64,000 nt of DNA, from contig NZ_JAILYM010000001.1 in assembly GCF_020179425.1 (NCBI RefSeq), positions 868,001 to 932,000 on the forward strand. The letters run 5' to 3'. Below, in pieces: positions 53,002 to 62,264 of the stretch. The notes under the pieces were generated by a model. It made no database searches, was not told where the DNA came from, and saw nothing but the letters and a program-made list of their open reading frames with translations. The stretch's first letter is position 1, and each line of letters begins with the position of its first letter. Position numbers and translations under genes: made by a program. This DNA comes from Novosphingobium percolationis (GTDB lineage: Bacteria > Pseudomonadota > Alphaproteobacteria > Sphingomonadales > Sphingomonadaceae).

Positions 53002-56000
53002 TCAGCGCGGTTTGCGGTTGGCCGCCTTCTTTTGCTTGATTAGCTTGAGCGGGCGCTTCGCGCGCGCTTGCGCGCGGATGCGCTCGGCCGAACGGATTTC
53101 GTCCAGATCGTAGAAATGTCCGGTGATCCAGCTGGCCAAATAATCTCGACCACGATCGGCGTAGAGGCTGCCCCGTGCCGCCCTCTTGCCCAGTTCAGCG
53201 TCAAGGATGTGCAGTACCGCCTTCCAGTCGCTGGGCCGAGAACGCGTCAGCTGTTCGAGCAGCCGGCCGACCGCGCGGCTTCGCTGCCAGTCCGGGAGCG
53301 GCGCGCTCCAGATCGCGTGCATCAGGCCGATCGTGACGCCAATATGCGCGTTCATGTCGGCCTTGGCGCCCCCCATGAAGCGGATTGCTGCCTCGTAGAG
53401 TGCGAATGCGCGCGGGTCGTCGAGGATCAGGATTCCGATCATCGTCTTCGCATCGAGCCAGAGATGCTCATGCCGCATTGCGCCCAGCAAGCCGACCGCG
53501 ACGAGATAGTCTTGCTCCGCGATCACATTGTCGGCGGCCATGGCATGGAACAAGACTTGCAGCCACGCTCCGCCGATCACTTGCCGCTGCGCGGCATATT
53601 GGCGCAACCGCATATCCTCCGACACGATGATTAGCACTTGGTCATTGGCCAGCTGGATCGGATCGAAGATCTTCTGCGCCTTGTACGACCCCAGCAAGCG
53701 CTCCAGTCTCGGATCGAACAGGCCATCGACCGGCAGGATGTCGCAGTGCTGTTCGATATCAGCGATGACGGCGTTGACCATGGCGATCTTGGCTTCGGTC
53801 TCCTCTGGCGTATGGACCTGCCGCCATGCCTGGTCGCCTTCGAACCCCATTGTCATGAATTCACGGCCGCGGTTGGACTCGACCTTGCTGCGGACCTCCA
53901 ACATTTCGTCGAAGGTCGAGCGCGCGATGCAAAGCCGACCGAAATACGCTTTCGCTGCGGCTAGCTGGCCAAGTTCGCGCAGCTGCCAGACCGTAAGCGT
54001 GTCGAGCACGGCGCCCTTGCCCCGCGCGGCGCGGACGAAATCGATTGCTTCCAGGCGCTCATCCAAGGTGCCGACGCACGTGCGCAGGTTGCGGCCAGAC
54101 GCTGTCAAATGCTCGGCAAGCGCGAGTACATGCTTGTTCGCCATCGCCGCAACCGCGGCCAGCGGCACCTGAAGATTGGCATAGCTGTCGGCAAGGACAT
54201 CGTCTTTGCCCTGCAGGTCGCGTACCATATCGAGGATCGGCTGCACGTCGCCTTCCTTCATGGTCATCTCGACTAGCGACGTGGCCTCCGGGAACCGCGC
54301 GGCGTGAGTCGCCAAGATGTCGTGCAGCAGCCAGATATATTTGTGCTTGAGTTCGCGCACCCGGTAGCGGCGATCGGCGCCCAGTTCTGCCGGCATGACG
54401 ATATCGTCACCGACGCTTTTGCCGATCAGCGCCGCGGCAAGCGGGTGCTCGATCGCATAGGTGTTCACCCCTTGGGTCTGCGCCGCGTCGATGATCCCTT
54501 GCGCATCGCGCGTGCCGTCCAGTCCTTCCAGATCGAACCAGAAATCAACCTGCGCCGGTCCCGCACGCCCGATCGGTGCCGGCAGCGTCTCGTCGGGGAA
54601 GATGAGGCCCGGATAGGACGCCATCACGTCTTCGTTCTGACGGTTGGCGACCGCGACCCGATATCCGAGCCGCAGCGCGCGCTCGGTCTCGCCGACGCGG
54701 CGATGGTTGTGCGCCAGCCGCATAAGATCCTCGGGCGACCCCGCAACCATGGCATCATCAACCTGGCGGAGCAGGTCGGTTGCGCCGCCTTCGCGATTGG
54801 CGCGCGACAGTGCGCTGGCGAGCAGAAGGATCGCGCGGAGATCGCTCGGGTCCGCGGCGATGACCGGGCGCAGGTAGCGCTCTGTCGCCGCGAGATCGCC
54901 GCGATTATGTTCGGCCGCGCCCGCCAGTCGTGCGAAGCGCGGCTCGGCAATCACCGTCGTTCCAAGCCCCTTAAAAAAAGCCGACGTGCGCGGCCGGGTC
55001 GGTGCATTGGCGAATGCCAGCGCCAGCCAGGCGAGTTCTTCCGAAACGCCGTCCATGCGGACATGCCCGTCAAGCACGTCGATTGCATCGTCCCAGGCTT
55101 CGCGAAAGATCGATAGCTGCGCGAACATGACCCGATCGGCATAGCTGGTCGTCTCGCCGATCAGTCGTTTTGCCTTGGCGGCAACCGCCGCCGCCTCGCT
55201 TGGCTTCTCCTTGAGATAAATGTCCGCGACTGCGATGTGCGCTGCCACGCCCAGCGGCCATGTCGCAAGGAGCTGTTCGACTTCGTGAGCCAGATCGAAG
55301 GTCGCATCGCTTGTGTACCGCGCGCGGAATACCAACGTGTCGAATGTCTGCTGGTCGGCCGGGCCAAGCGTCGCCCGACGTTCAGCCGTCGCCTCTGCAA
55401 TCACGCCGGAAAAATCGTTTTGATTGGTCAGCGCGACCATCAGCGGCAGAGAGACCTTGAGGCGATTCGGGGCCTGGCGCAGCAGCTCCGCAGCATCGCC
55501 AAAGCGGTTCTGGTCGATCGCAACCGCCGCGGCGACCTCGAAACGGTCGGCATCGTCGCTGCCTAGCGCCAGCACCTGATCGACCACCGCCTTTGCGCGG
55601 TCAAGCTCGCCGAGCGCACGATAGGCGGTGACCAGATTGTAGCCGACCATCATCCAATTGGACTCGGTCGCATTCTCATAGTGTCGGACATCGTCCCAAT
55701 GCCGCTGGAGCAGCGCCGCCCCCGCGGTCAGCTTATCGCGGCAATCCTCGTCGAGCAGCCTGCGCCGCTCCAGGCGCTGCTTAGCGATCGCCTCGTCGAT
55801 CAGCGCATCGCCCGCCATTCGTATCGCATTGCCCTCGTCGGGAAACCGTTCGAGCGTTTCTGCGGCGAGTTGCCACCAGCTGTCCGGCGCATGCTTGGCG
55901 CGCAAATAGCTCAGCCGGTAGATGCGCACGCTGAGCTCATCCAGCGTCGGCGTCGGCACGATCGCCATCGGATCGTGCGCCGCCCCCTCCATCGAGGCGA

Positions 56001-56973
56001 TCTGGAAGGCGAGCCCAGCGGCACCGATATTGGCGGGGTCTTCGTCCAGCACTTGTTGGGCAAAGCCCCAGGCACCTTCAAGATTGCCGCGCAATATCAG
56101 CGCCAGCACATAGTTGCCGCGCACCTTAGGGTCGCTCGGATTGAGCACATAGGCTTCGGCCAGTAGATCTGCACCGCTGCTCTCGTCCCCGAGATTGAGC
56201 CGGGCAAACGCGATATTGGCTTTGACTCGCGCCCGGATCGCTGCGGAACTTGTCTCATTGAGCGTCGCATCCAACGTCTCGAGCAACGCGAGCGCGGTGC
56301 GCGGCTTCCCCCCATTCATCAACTCTCGATAATGGTCGACTTGCTGATCGAGGTGCTGGTCGAGCGCGCTGCGCGCCGTATCGGCCGGGCCGAGCGATAC
56401 TGTAGCCTCAATCGCCACGACTCGCTGAAGGATCTGCTCGCCGAGGTCGAGGATCCTGCCTTGTGCCTCTACCGACTCTTCGCCCAACGCGGTCAGCTTG
56501 TTGGTCGATGCACTATATTCCGGGTCGAATGCCGCCAGCGCGCGCGCGTCGGCGCGAATCCTGTCCTGGAGAGTATCCCAGCCCCACACCTGGATGTCGA
56601 TTTTGCGGCCGGCATTTGCCTGCTGCTGGCTCAATTCAATCGCCAACAAGTCGAGCGCCGGCTCGTCGGTGGCCGTGGTAACGATGTAGAATTCGGTCAG
56701 CGGTGGCGTGATCGTCAGCGCCTGCGCGACTTCCGAGCGAACTACGGATGTTTGGAGCTTGGCGCCGCGGGTAATCAGCTTGCACTGAATGCCAACCGGC
56801 TGCGCAGGATTGCGGTCGCGCCGGCCGATCAGGTCGAGACCATACTGCTTTTTGCCCCTTGTGCCGAGAAGTTTGACATTGGGATCGCCGAGAATGCCGG
56901 CGAACAAGGGCACGCAATTGCTCTCGAATACCTTGTCGTCGGTCGGGATTCCAATGATCGTCGAAGAACTCAA
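53002..56973 (-). CDS. Mrr-like nuclease / helical-repeat / PIN-like giant protein
   Basis: A 1323-aa single gene, not part of an operon. Residues 1-~130 form a restriction-endonuclease-like domain: E17, GLDLIG with D47 and GIQCK with Q63-x-K65 give the PD-(D/E)xK set, followed by typical strands (EFYIVTTATD). Residues ~190-900 are helical TPR-like repeats (many LGELDRAKAVVDQVLAL, AERYLRPVIAADPSDLRAILLLA units). The C-terminal ~350 residues suggest a PIN-type RNase fold: VLDTLTVWQL (first Asp), ARSTFDEMLEVRSK, LIIVSEDMRLRQYA. This order recalls stand-alone defence proteins with sensor repeats between two nuclease domains. The C-terminal fold is tentative. Confidence 0.72.
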   Translation of the reverse strand: MSSSTIIGIPTDDKVFESNCVPLFAGILGDPNVKLLGTRGKKQYGLDLIGRRDRNPAQPVGIQCKLITRGAKLQTSVVRSEVAQALTITPPLTEFYIVTTATDEPALDLLAIELSQQQANAGRKIDIQVWGWDTLQDRIRADARALAAFDPEYSASTNKLTALGEESVEAQGRILDLGEQILQRVVAIEATVSLGPADTARSALDQHLDQQVDHYRELMNGGKPRTALALLETLDATLNETSSAAIRARVKANIAFARLNLGDESSGADLLAEAYVLNPSDPKVRGNYVLALILRGNLEGAWGFAQQVLDEDPANIGAAGLAFQIASMEGAAHDPMAIVPTPTLDELSVRIYRLSYLRAKHAPDSWWQLAAETLERFPDEGNAIRMAGDALIDEAIAKQRLERRRLLDEDCRDKLTAGAALLQRHWDDVRHYENATESNWMMVGYNLVTAYRALGELDRAKAVVDQVLALGSDDADRFEVAAAVAIDQNRFGDAAELLRQAPNRLKVSLPLMVALTNQNDFSGVIAEATAERRATLGPADQQTFDTLVFRARYTSDATFDLAHEVEQLLATWPLGVAAHIAVADIYLKEKPSEAAAVAAKAKRLIGETTSYADRVMFAQLSIFREAWDDAIDVLDGHVRMDGVSEELAWLALAFANAPTRPRTSAFFKGLGTTVIAEPRFARLAGAAEHNRGDLAATERYLRPVIAADPSDLRAILLLASALSRANREGGATDLLRQVDDAMVAGSPEDLMRLAHNHRRVGETERALRLGYRVAVANRQNEDVMASYPGLIFPDETLPAPIGRAGPAQVDFWFDLEGLDGTRDAQGIIDAAQTQGVNTYAIEHPLAAALIGKSVGDDIVMPAELGADRRYRVRELKHKYIWLLHDILATHAARFPEATSLVEMTMKEGDVQPILDMVRDLQGKDDVLADSYANLQVPLAAVAAMANKHVLALAEHLTASGRNLRTCVGTLDERLEAIDFVRAARGKGAVLDTLTVWQLRELGQLAAAKAYFGRLCIARSTFDEMLEVRSKVESNRGREFMTMGFEGDQAWRQVHTPEETEAKIAMVNAVIADIEQHCDILPVDGLFDPRLERLLGSYKAQKIFDPIQLANDQVLIIVSEDMRLRQYAAQRQVIGGAWLQVLFHAMAADNVIAEQDYLVAVGLLGAMRHEHLWLDAKTMIGILILDDPRAFALYEAAIRFMGGAKADMNAHIGVTIGLMHAIWSAPLPDWQRSRAVGRLLEQLTRSRPSDWKAVLHILDAELGKRAARGSLYADRGRDYLASWITGHFYDLDEIRSAERIRAQARAKRPLKLIKQKKAANRKPR

Positions 56974-57613
56974 ACCTGCAACTCCGCTGGCATCGGTGGC
57001 GCGCCCGAGTGAAAAACGCGGTGCCCGCTGCGTTCCCTTCTCGTTCTACACTCTATCACGCTTGGCCAAGAGGCAATGCGGGATTGACGATTCCTGTGGG
57101 GGCGGTCGGCGAATATTGTGGGATAAGTTGTCGGGTCTCATCGCGCGTCGCACGCGCAGCAAGTGAATGTCGGCTCTGCTTTGCATTTGCCTGAAGGCCG
57201 CCGGGCCGCTAGCGGCCCAATCTCTGTCTTTCTAAAGTCTCGCTGGGCAAACGCCAGGTGTCCGCTGTTGGCCAGACCTGCCGTTCAGCCAGGCGCGAGG
57301 GAACGGCGGCAAAGTCGAAGGGTTTCGGGCGCCCGCAGGCGTACGAAAGTCTTACAAGTACGACCCGCGGTGAGGCTCGCACAGGTCTATGGGTAAAAGG
57401 GCTTTGGTGTGGATTGGGGTGACTGAAGCAAGCCTACCGGCCAGGCCGTGATGGGCGGAACAGCATAGAAGTCAGATGGCCATTGTGCTCGAAGCGCCGC
57501 TGATCCTGCTGGCAACGAGCCCAGTTTTGACTGTGCTGGCGGCGTCGACACACCTATCCCCATGGGCCGGGGCGCAGTGTTCACGGCCATTATGCAGGGT
57601 AAGCCATGCCGGA
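56974..57613. other. Intergenic region before the IS91-like element
   Basis: About 640 bp without a convincing gene. It contains the promoter region of the 1323-aa gene and the left (transposase 3') side of the IS91-type element, where an oriIS-like end would be expected; no end sequence could be fixed by eye. Confidence 0.4.
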
Positions 57614-58807
57614 TCATGGCGTGTTCTCCCGGGTCGGCGGTGCTGGCTGCGGCGGTGCACGCGGTTGGCACCAGCGGGTGAAGGCTTCAATGATGGTCAT
57701 GTGCCCGCCGCAGCATGGGCATGGCAGACGATGATCGGGCGGTTCATCGGGTTCGGGCTCCTCGATCGGCGCGGCAACGCCCAGCAGCCTGCGGGCGAGC
57801 GCCATGGCCTCCTTGTGCGTTGAACTGGCGAGCAGGCCGTAATGCCGGATGCGGTGGAATCCGCGTGGCAGGACGTGGATCAGAAAGCGGCGGATGAACT
57901 CGTCGGTCGCCAGCGTCATGACCTGCTGGCGTTCGGCGCCATCGCGGCGATAATCTTTGTACCGGAACGTCACGCCGGTCTCGTCGAAGCCGATGAGGCG
58001 CCGGTTCGAGATGGCGACGCGGTGGGTGTAGCGCGAGAGATAGGCCAACACGGCCTGCGGCCCGGCGAAGGGTGGCTTGGCATACACCACCCAGCGCTTC
58101 TTCCTGATCGGCGACAGATACCGCAGGAAAACCTTGCGTGTCGCGAGGCCCGCCAAGGTGCTGAAGAAAGCCAACTTGCCGGCATCGAACAACGCCAGGA
58201 GGCGCGTGAGGAACAGCCGGCGGAACAATGCGCCCAGCACGCGCACCGGCAGCAGGAAGGCGGGGCGCGACGAGACCCAGCGCGTGCCGTCCAGCGCGAT
58301 GCCGCCGCCGGGCACGATCATGTGCACATGCGGATGGTGCGTCAGCGCCGATCCCCAGGTGTGCAGCACAGCGGTGATGCCGACCCGCGCGCCGAGGTGC
58401 TTGGGATCGGCGGCGACGGTCAGCATCGTGTCCGCAGCGGCGCGGAACAGCAGATCATACACCACCGCCTTGTTCTGCCAGGCAATGTCGGCGATCTCGG
58501 CGGGCACGGTGAACACGACGTGGAAGTAGCCCACCGGCAACAGATCGGCCTCGCGCGCGGCCAGCCAGGTGCGCGCCGCCGCACCCTGGCACTTGGGACA
58601 GTGCCGGTTGCGGCACGAGTTGTAGGCGATCCGCCAGTGCCCGCAGTCATCGCAGGCCTCGACGTGACCGCCCAGCGCGGCGGTGCGGCAATTCTCGATG
58701 GCCGTCATGACCTTGAGCTGGCCGAGGCTTAGATGCCCGGCATGGGCTGCCCGATAGGCAGGCCCGGCGCTACGGAAGATATCGGCGACCTCGAGCGAGG
58801 CGCGCAC
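57614..58807 (-). CDS. IS91-family transposase
   Basis: A 397-aa rolling-circle transposase. The N-terminal zinc-binding part has C52, C55, C65, C70 and C73 (ACDDCGHW, SCRNRHCPKC). The HUH metal motif is HHPHVHMIVPGGG (H160-x-H162), and the catalytic Tyr region is YLSRYTHRVAISNRRL. The C-terminus holds another CPCC zinc pair. It lies directly after the tyrosine recombinase gene. Length is normal, so it may be active. Confidence 0.93.
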   Translation of the reverse strand: MRASLEVADIFRSAGPAYRAAHAGHLSLGQLKVMTAIENCRTAALGGHVEACDDCGHWRIAYNSCRNRHCPKCQGAAARTWLAAREADLLPVGYFHVVFTVPAEIADIAWQNKAVVYDLLFRAAADTMLTVAADPKHLGARVGITAVLHTWGSALTHHPHVHMIVPGGGIALDGTRWVSSRPAFLLPVRVLGALFRRLFLTRLLALFDAGKLAFFSTLAGLATRKVFLRYLSPIRKKRWVVYAKPPFAGPQAVLAYLSRYTHRVAISNRRLIGFDETGVTFRYKDYRRDGAERQQVMTLATDEFIRRFLIHVLPRGFHRIRHYGLLASSTHKEAMALARRLLGVAAPIEEPEPDEPPDHRLPCPCCGGHMTIIEAFTRWCQPRAPPQPAPPTRENTP

Positions 58808-58811
58808 CGGC

Positions 58812-59720
58812 TCAGCCGGGAGGAGCCACCTGCGCCTCGAGCAGCGTCGTCAACTTGTCCAGCGGACTGATGACCGCGCGCACGGTTCGGGTTGCGACCG
58901 TGGTGTAGAAAGCGGTGGTCTCGAGGTTCGCATGCCCGAGCAGCGCCTGGATGATCCGAATATCGACGCCGTCTTCCAGCAGATGCGTGGCGAAGCTGTG
59001 CCGCAGGGTATGTGGGCCGACCCGCTTCTTGATACCCGCGGCCTCTGCAGCATCGACAACGATCCGATGGAGCTGTCGAGTACTAAGCGGCTTGAGATAA
59101 TGCATGCCCGGGAACAGCCAGCCATCGGCGTGCATGACGCCTTGCTTGCGGCCCACCGTCCACCACTCGCGCAAAAGGGCAAGAAGGTCAGCGGGCAGGA
59201 GCGCATTGCGATAGCGCCCGCCTTTACCGCGCTCCACTCGCAGGAGCATGCGCTTGCTGTCGACATCGCGGACCTTCAGCATCGTCACTTCGGCGGCGCG
59301 CAAGCCAGCGCCATACGCAACGGACAGTGCAGCCTTGTGCTTCAGGCAGTTGGTCGCGCCGAGGAGAAGCACGACCTCTTCGCGGCTGAGGACAATGGGC
59401 AAGGAGCGCGGATTTTTGACCGTGTAGAGCTTGCGGGACAGATCCGGGCGATCAATGCTGTGGGTGAAAAAGAAGCGCAGCGCAGAAACGATGCTGTTCA
59501 TGGTCGGGATCCCTATGCCCGCCTCGCGCTGTTCGACCTGGAATTGCCGGAGTTCTTCTACCGTCGCAGTATCGGGGGGACGCCCAAGATATGTGGCGAA
59601 CCTCGCGACATGCCGCACGTAATCGAACTGGGTCTTCCGCGTGAACCGGCGCATGTTCATGTCTTCGATCATGCGCTGACGCAGCGAAGTGACGGGAGCA
59701 TCAGACAAAACATTGGTCAT
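58812..59720 (-). CDS. Tyrosine recombinase / phage-type integrase
   Basis: A 302-aa site-specific recombinase. The N-terminal SAM-like core-binding domain is followed by the catalytic domain with Arg141 (GAGLRAAEV), HTLRH (H237, R240), LLGHANLETTAFY (H263, nucleophile Tyr272). All key residues are present. Because it pairs with an IS91-type transposase, it is probably part of that element and not the ICE integrase. Confidence 0.92.
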   Translation of the reverse strand: MTNVLSDAPVTSLRQRMIEDMNMRRFTRKTQFDYVRHVARFATYLGRPPDTATVEELRQFQVEQREAGIGIPTMNSIVSALRFFFTHSIDRPDLSRKLYTVKNPRSLPIVLSREEVVLLLGATNCLKHKAALSVAYGAGLRAAEVTMLKVRDVDSKRMLLRVERGKGGRYRNALLPADLLALLREWWTVGRKQGVMHADGWLFPGMHYLKPLSTRQLHRIVVDAAEAAGIKKRVGPHTLRHSFATHLLEDGVDIRIIQALLGHANLETTAFYTTVATRTVRAVISPLDKLTTLLEAQVAPPG

Positions 59721-59976
59721 GGTACGACTCCTTGGTTGAAAGGAGCCGGAATCGTCTGCCTACCTGGCCCAGACCTCAACTTAGACCCAAACCGCCGATC
59801 ACTGGCCTGACCTCAAAACAAGTGCCACTCCCGCGCCAGCGGGTTCGTACATGTCCCAGCCCCAGTCTTTCCGGCATCGCCTCCACACGATGAATGAAAG
59901 ACGGGTTTTGACGAGGCCATTCAAGCGCTGGAACGGCAGGGATTTTGGAGAATCTCGTCAGGAAAGAACAGCCGCA

Positions 59977-60273
59977 TCACGATGGGAACAGGATAGCTGT
60001 ATAATTCTGCGCACCGTGCAGGATGTGCAGGATGTGCACTTTACCCGCTTCAACCCTGTAGAAGATGAAATAATCTCTGTGCACCCGGCGCCTCACCCCT
60101 GCGGTTTCATAGCGCGGGACCAGTGGGAAGCGCTCAGGCATATCGGCCAAGCCCAGACATTTTTCACGCAGTTCGCGCAAGAAGCTCAACGCTCGTGACG
60201 GATTATCTCGCGCAATGAAATCGCCAATCGCCTCGAGATCAAATTCCGCCTCCGCAGTGAGATAAACGATCAT
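59977..60273 (-). CDS. parE: ParE/RelE-family toxin
   Basis: A 98-aa protein with a RelE/ParE toxin fold: start VYLTAEAEFDLEAIGDFIARDNPSRALSFL (split here only for description), then LADMPERFPLVPRYETAGVRRRVHRDYFIFYRVE. Family members poison gyrase (ParE) or cut mRNA (RelE); the sequence favours ParE. It overlaps the antitoxin stop by 4 nt. Confidence 0.85.
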   Translation of the reverse strand: MIVYLTAEAEFDLEAIGDFIARDNPSRALSFLRELREKCLGLADMPERFPLVPRYETAGVRRRVHRDYFIFYRVEAGKVHILHILHGAQNYTAILFPS

Positions 60274-60527
60274 TCGTCCGCCGCGCCCATCGCTCGATAT
60301 TTGGCGTCGAGACGATCAAAGACCTCATCGACTGGAGCAGTTCGCCCTGAAGCGGCATCCGCCAGGCCGCGCGTAATCGACGCATCGAGAGCAGCGAGAC
60401 GGGTCTCCCTGTCATGGATGAGCCGCACGCCCTCACGCAGCACTTCGCTTTTGGAATTGTAGCGTCCTGTCGCGACGAGGCTTGCCACAAACTGCTCCAA
60501 CTGTTGACCGAGATCCGCGCTAATCAT
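60270..60527 (-). CDS. parD: ParD-family antitoxin
   Basis: An 85-aa protein with the ParD ribbon-helix-helix start (MISADLGQQLEQFVASLVATGRYNSKSEVLREGVRL) and an acidic C-terminus that wraps the toxin. It binds its own promoter and neutralises the ParE toxin encoded downstream (ATGA overlap). A 19-bp palindrome 37 bp upstream is a good operator candidate. Confidence 0.87.
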   Translation of the reverse strand: MISADLGQQLEQFVASLVATGRYNSKSEVLREGVRLIHDRETRLAALDASITRGLADAASGRTAPVDEVFDRLDAKYRAMGAADE

Positions 60528-60563
60528 GGTTCCAGCACTCCTGTCTGAATGCCGTCATAGCAA

Positions 60564-60582
60564 TTTATCAACAGTTGATAAA
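60564..60582. promoter_or_regulatory. Palindromic operator candidate of parDE
   Basis: TTTATCAAC-A-GTTGATAAA is a perfect 9+1+9 inverted repeat, AT-rich, lying 37 bp upstream of parD. ParD-type ribbon-helix-helix proteins bind such palindromes for autoregulation. Confidence 0.6.
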
Positions 60583-60669
60583 GCATCTCAGGCGCTTTGG
60601 TGCGGCGCAAGTCTGGCATGACGCGAGCCGCGCTGAGTTGCACGATGCCCTGTCCATCAGAAGGGTAGA

Positions 60670-61125
60670 TTGCCTGAACCAGTGCCCCTCATCAAGAACC
60701 ACATGGCGACTGAAAACATTGCCAATATGGGTAAAGCACGCTTCATAGCCATGATGACAGGCACGGCCCACAAACGCGCATCCTTTTCGGATAAGCCCAG
60801 GCGGCAAGGTCAAAGCCGCGTGCGGCTCGTTTTTCTCTACATTGCTTCCGGCTTTGCGTTCTCCGAAGGGGCCACCGCTCATCCGGGCGGATTGAATGCC
60901 GAGGGTTGCCACACCAACCGGAAGACCGGGGAATATCACTGTCACCGCCCAGGCAGAGCCACATCACCATTTGCCAATCGCCCAGTGCAGCGAGCGACCA
61001 GCGCAAGCAGCTACTTTCCGAATTGTGCGTCGGCACGAGCAGCCGGGGCTGCACCGCTGCGGCGTGGCGATCCTGGCTATCGTGCCGGCCTCGATCGCGA
61101 CGATGATGGAATTGCTTGCGAATAA
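60670..61125 (+). CDS. Secreted YHYH/excalibur domain protein
   Basis: A 151-aa frame; the true start may be further downstream since a signal-like segment (VRLVFLYIASGFAFSEGATA) begins near residue 50. The mature part has a HPGGLNAEGCHTNRKTGEYHCH segment (a YHYH-like motif: Cys and His set) and a C-terminal excalibur calcium-binding motif (SYFPNCASARAAG, GYRAGLDRDDDGIACE). Such small secreted proteins often accompany staphylococcal-type nucleases, as here (the thermonuclease gene follows). Confidence 0.72.
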   Translation: MPEPVPLIKNHMATENIANMGKARFIAMMTGTAHKRASFSDKPRRQGQSRVRLVFLYIASGFAFSEGATAHPGGLNAEGCHTNRKTGEYHCHRPGRATSPFANRPVQRATSASSYFPNCASARAAGAAPLRRGDPGYRAGLDRDDDGIACE

Positions 61126-61193
61126 AGGCAGCGGCCGCCGGGACTGCGGGCTTGGTACTGGAACGTCACTCGCCCCTGATCTACTATCCTTCC

Positions 61194-61547
61194 ATGCCCA
61201 TTCTCATGTTTCTCGCCGCTGCCAGCACTCTTTGCCCGTCGCTTTCCGTGCATGACGGGGACACGATACGGTGCGGCGCCGAACGGGTGCGCATTGCCGA
61301 CATCGATGCGCCTGAACTCCCGGATTCGCCTAAATGTCGGGACTATCGCGCCCGCTATGCCTGGTGCGATTTCCAGATGGGCGAACAAGCCCGTGATGCC
61401 CTTCGCGGGTTTCTGACCAGCGGCAAAGTTACCATCAAACGCCAGGGTATCGATCGCTATGGGCGGACTCTGGCTCTGGTGCGGGTCAATGGCGTTGACG
61501 CGGGTAAATGGCTCGTCAGCAAAGGTCTTGCCCGCCCCTGGAACTGA
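61194..61547 (+). CDS. Thermonuclease (SNase) family protein
   Basis: A 117-aa protein with a short hydrophobic start (PILMFLAAASTLCP) and the SNase OB-fold: VHDGDTIRCG (metal-binding Asp), RVRIADIDAPELPD (Arg and Asp of the active site), RQGIDRYGRTLALV with Arg, and VSKGLARPW at the end. Secreted nucleases of this family degrade DNA and RNA. ATG 61194 is chosen over 61116 because the longer N-terminus overlaps the upstream gene and lacks any family feature. Confidence 0.83.
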   Translation: MPILMFLAAASTLCPSLSVHDGDTIRCGAERVRIADIDAPELPDSPKCRDYRARYAWCDFQMGEQARDALRGFLTSGKVTIKRQGIDRYGRTLALVRVNGVDAGKWLVSKGLARPWN

Positions 61548-61557
61548 CCCTGCGCGA

Positions 61558-62166
61558 TTACTGTCCGCGCGGCTTCACCCAGGCCTCACACGTTCGGTCA
61601 ACCGCCAAAGGGAATGGACACGGCACGCAAAGGGAGAAGGCGTCCTCTGGCGAGCCCTCAAGCCAGACCCGGCAGTCCTGCTCAGCCAGGACGACCGGCA
61701 TCCGGTCGTGCACATCGGCCATCTGGGCACATCCGTCGACCATGACCATGCTGTAGGCGTCACCCCATTCCTGGGTTGGGCACCACAATCCGCCAACCGC
61801 AAACAGGTCTGAGCCTTCGAGCGAATACCAGGTCCGTGTCATGCGCCCCTTCTCCCCTTCGGCTTCGGCCCAGGCGGATATCGGGATCAGGCAACGACGC
61901 TTGATAAAACTGTCGCGCCAGAACGGCGTCGCGAGTTTGTCCTCGCGCGCATTGTTGACGGGCTTCGGCTTGAGCTGTTGACCATGCTTGCTCTTCAAAG
62001 CCAGCGGAAATCCCCAGGTCATTGGACGGACCTCGCCCTGTGCAACGACGAGCCCTGGGTAGCCGGGATACACCTCCACCCCGAAGTTCGCGCCGACAGC
62101 GGCTTGCACGGCGAAGGTCCTGCCGACTTCAGCGATACTCGAGCGCATCTTGTACAGGTTGCACAT
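61558..62166 (-). CDS. SRAP domain protein (YedK/HMCES family)
   Basis: A 202-aa protein of the SOS-response-associated peptidase family, which forms a covalent link between Cys2 and abasic sites in single-stranded DNA. MCNLYKMRSS gives the required Cys right after the initiator Met, so ATG 62166 is the start; the frame from 62196 would bury it. Other family marks are the NNARED segment (here NAREDK), CLIPISAWAEAEGEK, the RMPVVL(AE) region (HDRMPVVL), and a final PFPLAV part. Homologues are frequent on plasmids and ICEs. Confidence 0.92.
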   Translation of the reverse strand: MCNLYKMRSSIAEVGRTFAVQAAVGANFGVEVYPGYPGLVVAQGEVRPMTWGFPLALKSKHGQQLKPKPVNNAREDKLATPFWRDSFIKRRCLIPISAWAEAEGEKGRMTRTWYSLEGSDLFAVGGLWCPTQEWGDAYSMVMVDGCAQMADVHDRMPVVLAEQDCRVWLEGSPEDAFSLCVPCPFPLAVDRTCEAWVKPRGQ

Positions 62167-62264
62167 CGCAGAAACCTCCCCATTGGACCTCGCCATGTCA
62201 ATCGCGCGGATGGCTCATAGCTCACCACCTTGTCGATTTGTTCCTTATATGTTCTAACGCACCC

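Larger units (their letters stand above)
57614..59720 (-). mobile_element. IS91-family-like element (recombinase plus transposase)
   Basis: A tyrosine recombinase gene and an IS91-type transposase gene lie 4 bp apart in the same direction. This two-gene layout is known for several IS91 relatives, which move by rolling-circle transposition without terminal inverted repeats. Coordinates give the coding core only; the true ends lie outside and were not defined. Confidence 0.7.

Noticed and set aside
58812..59720. ICE integrase
   Set aside because: The tyrosine recombinase is paired with the IS91-type transposase and far from the tRNA attachment site, so it probably serves that element.
59851..60198. 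115-aa plus-strand frame
   Set aside because: Antisense to the ParE toxin gene; no family features.
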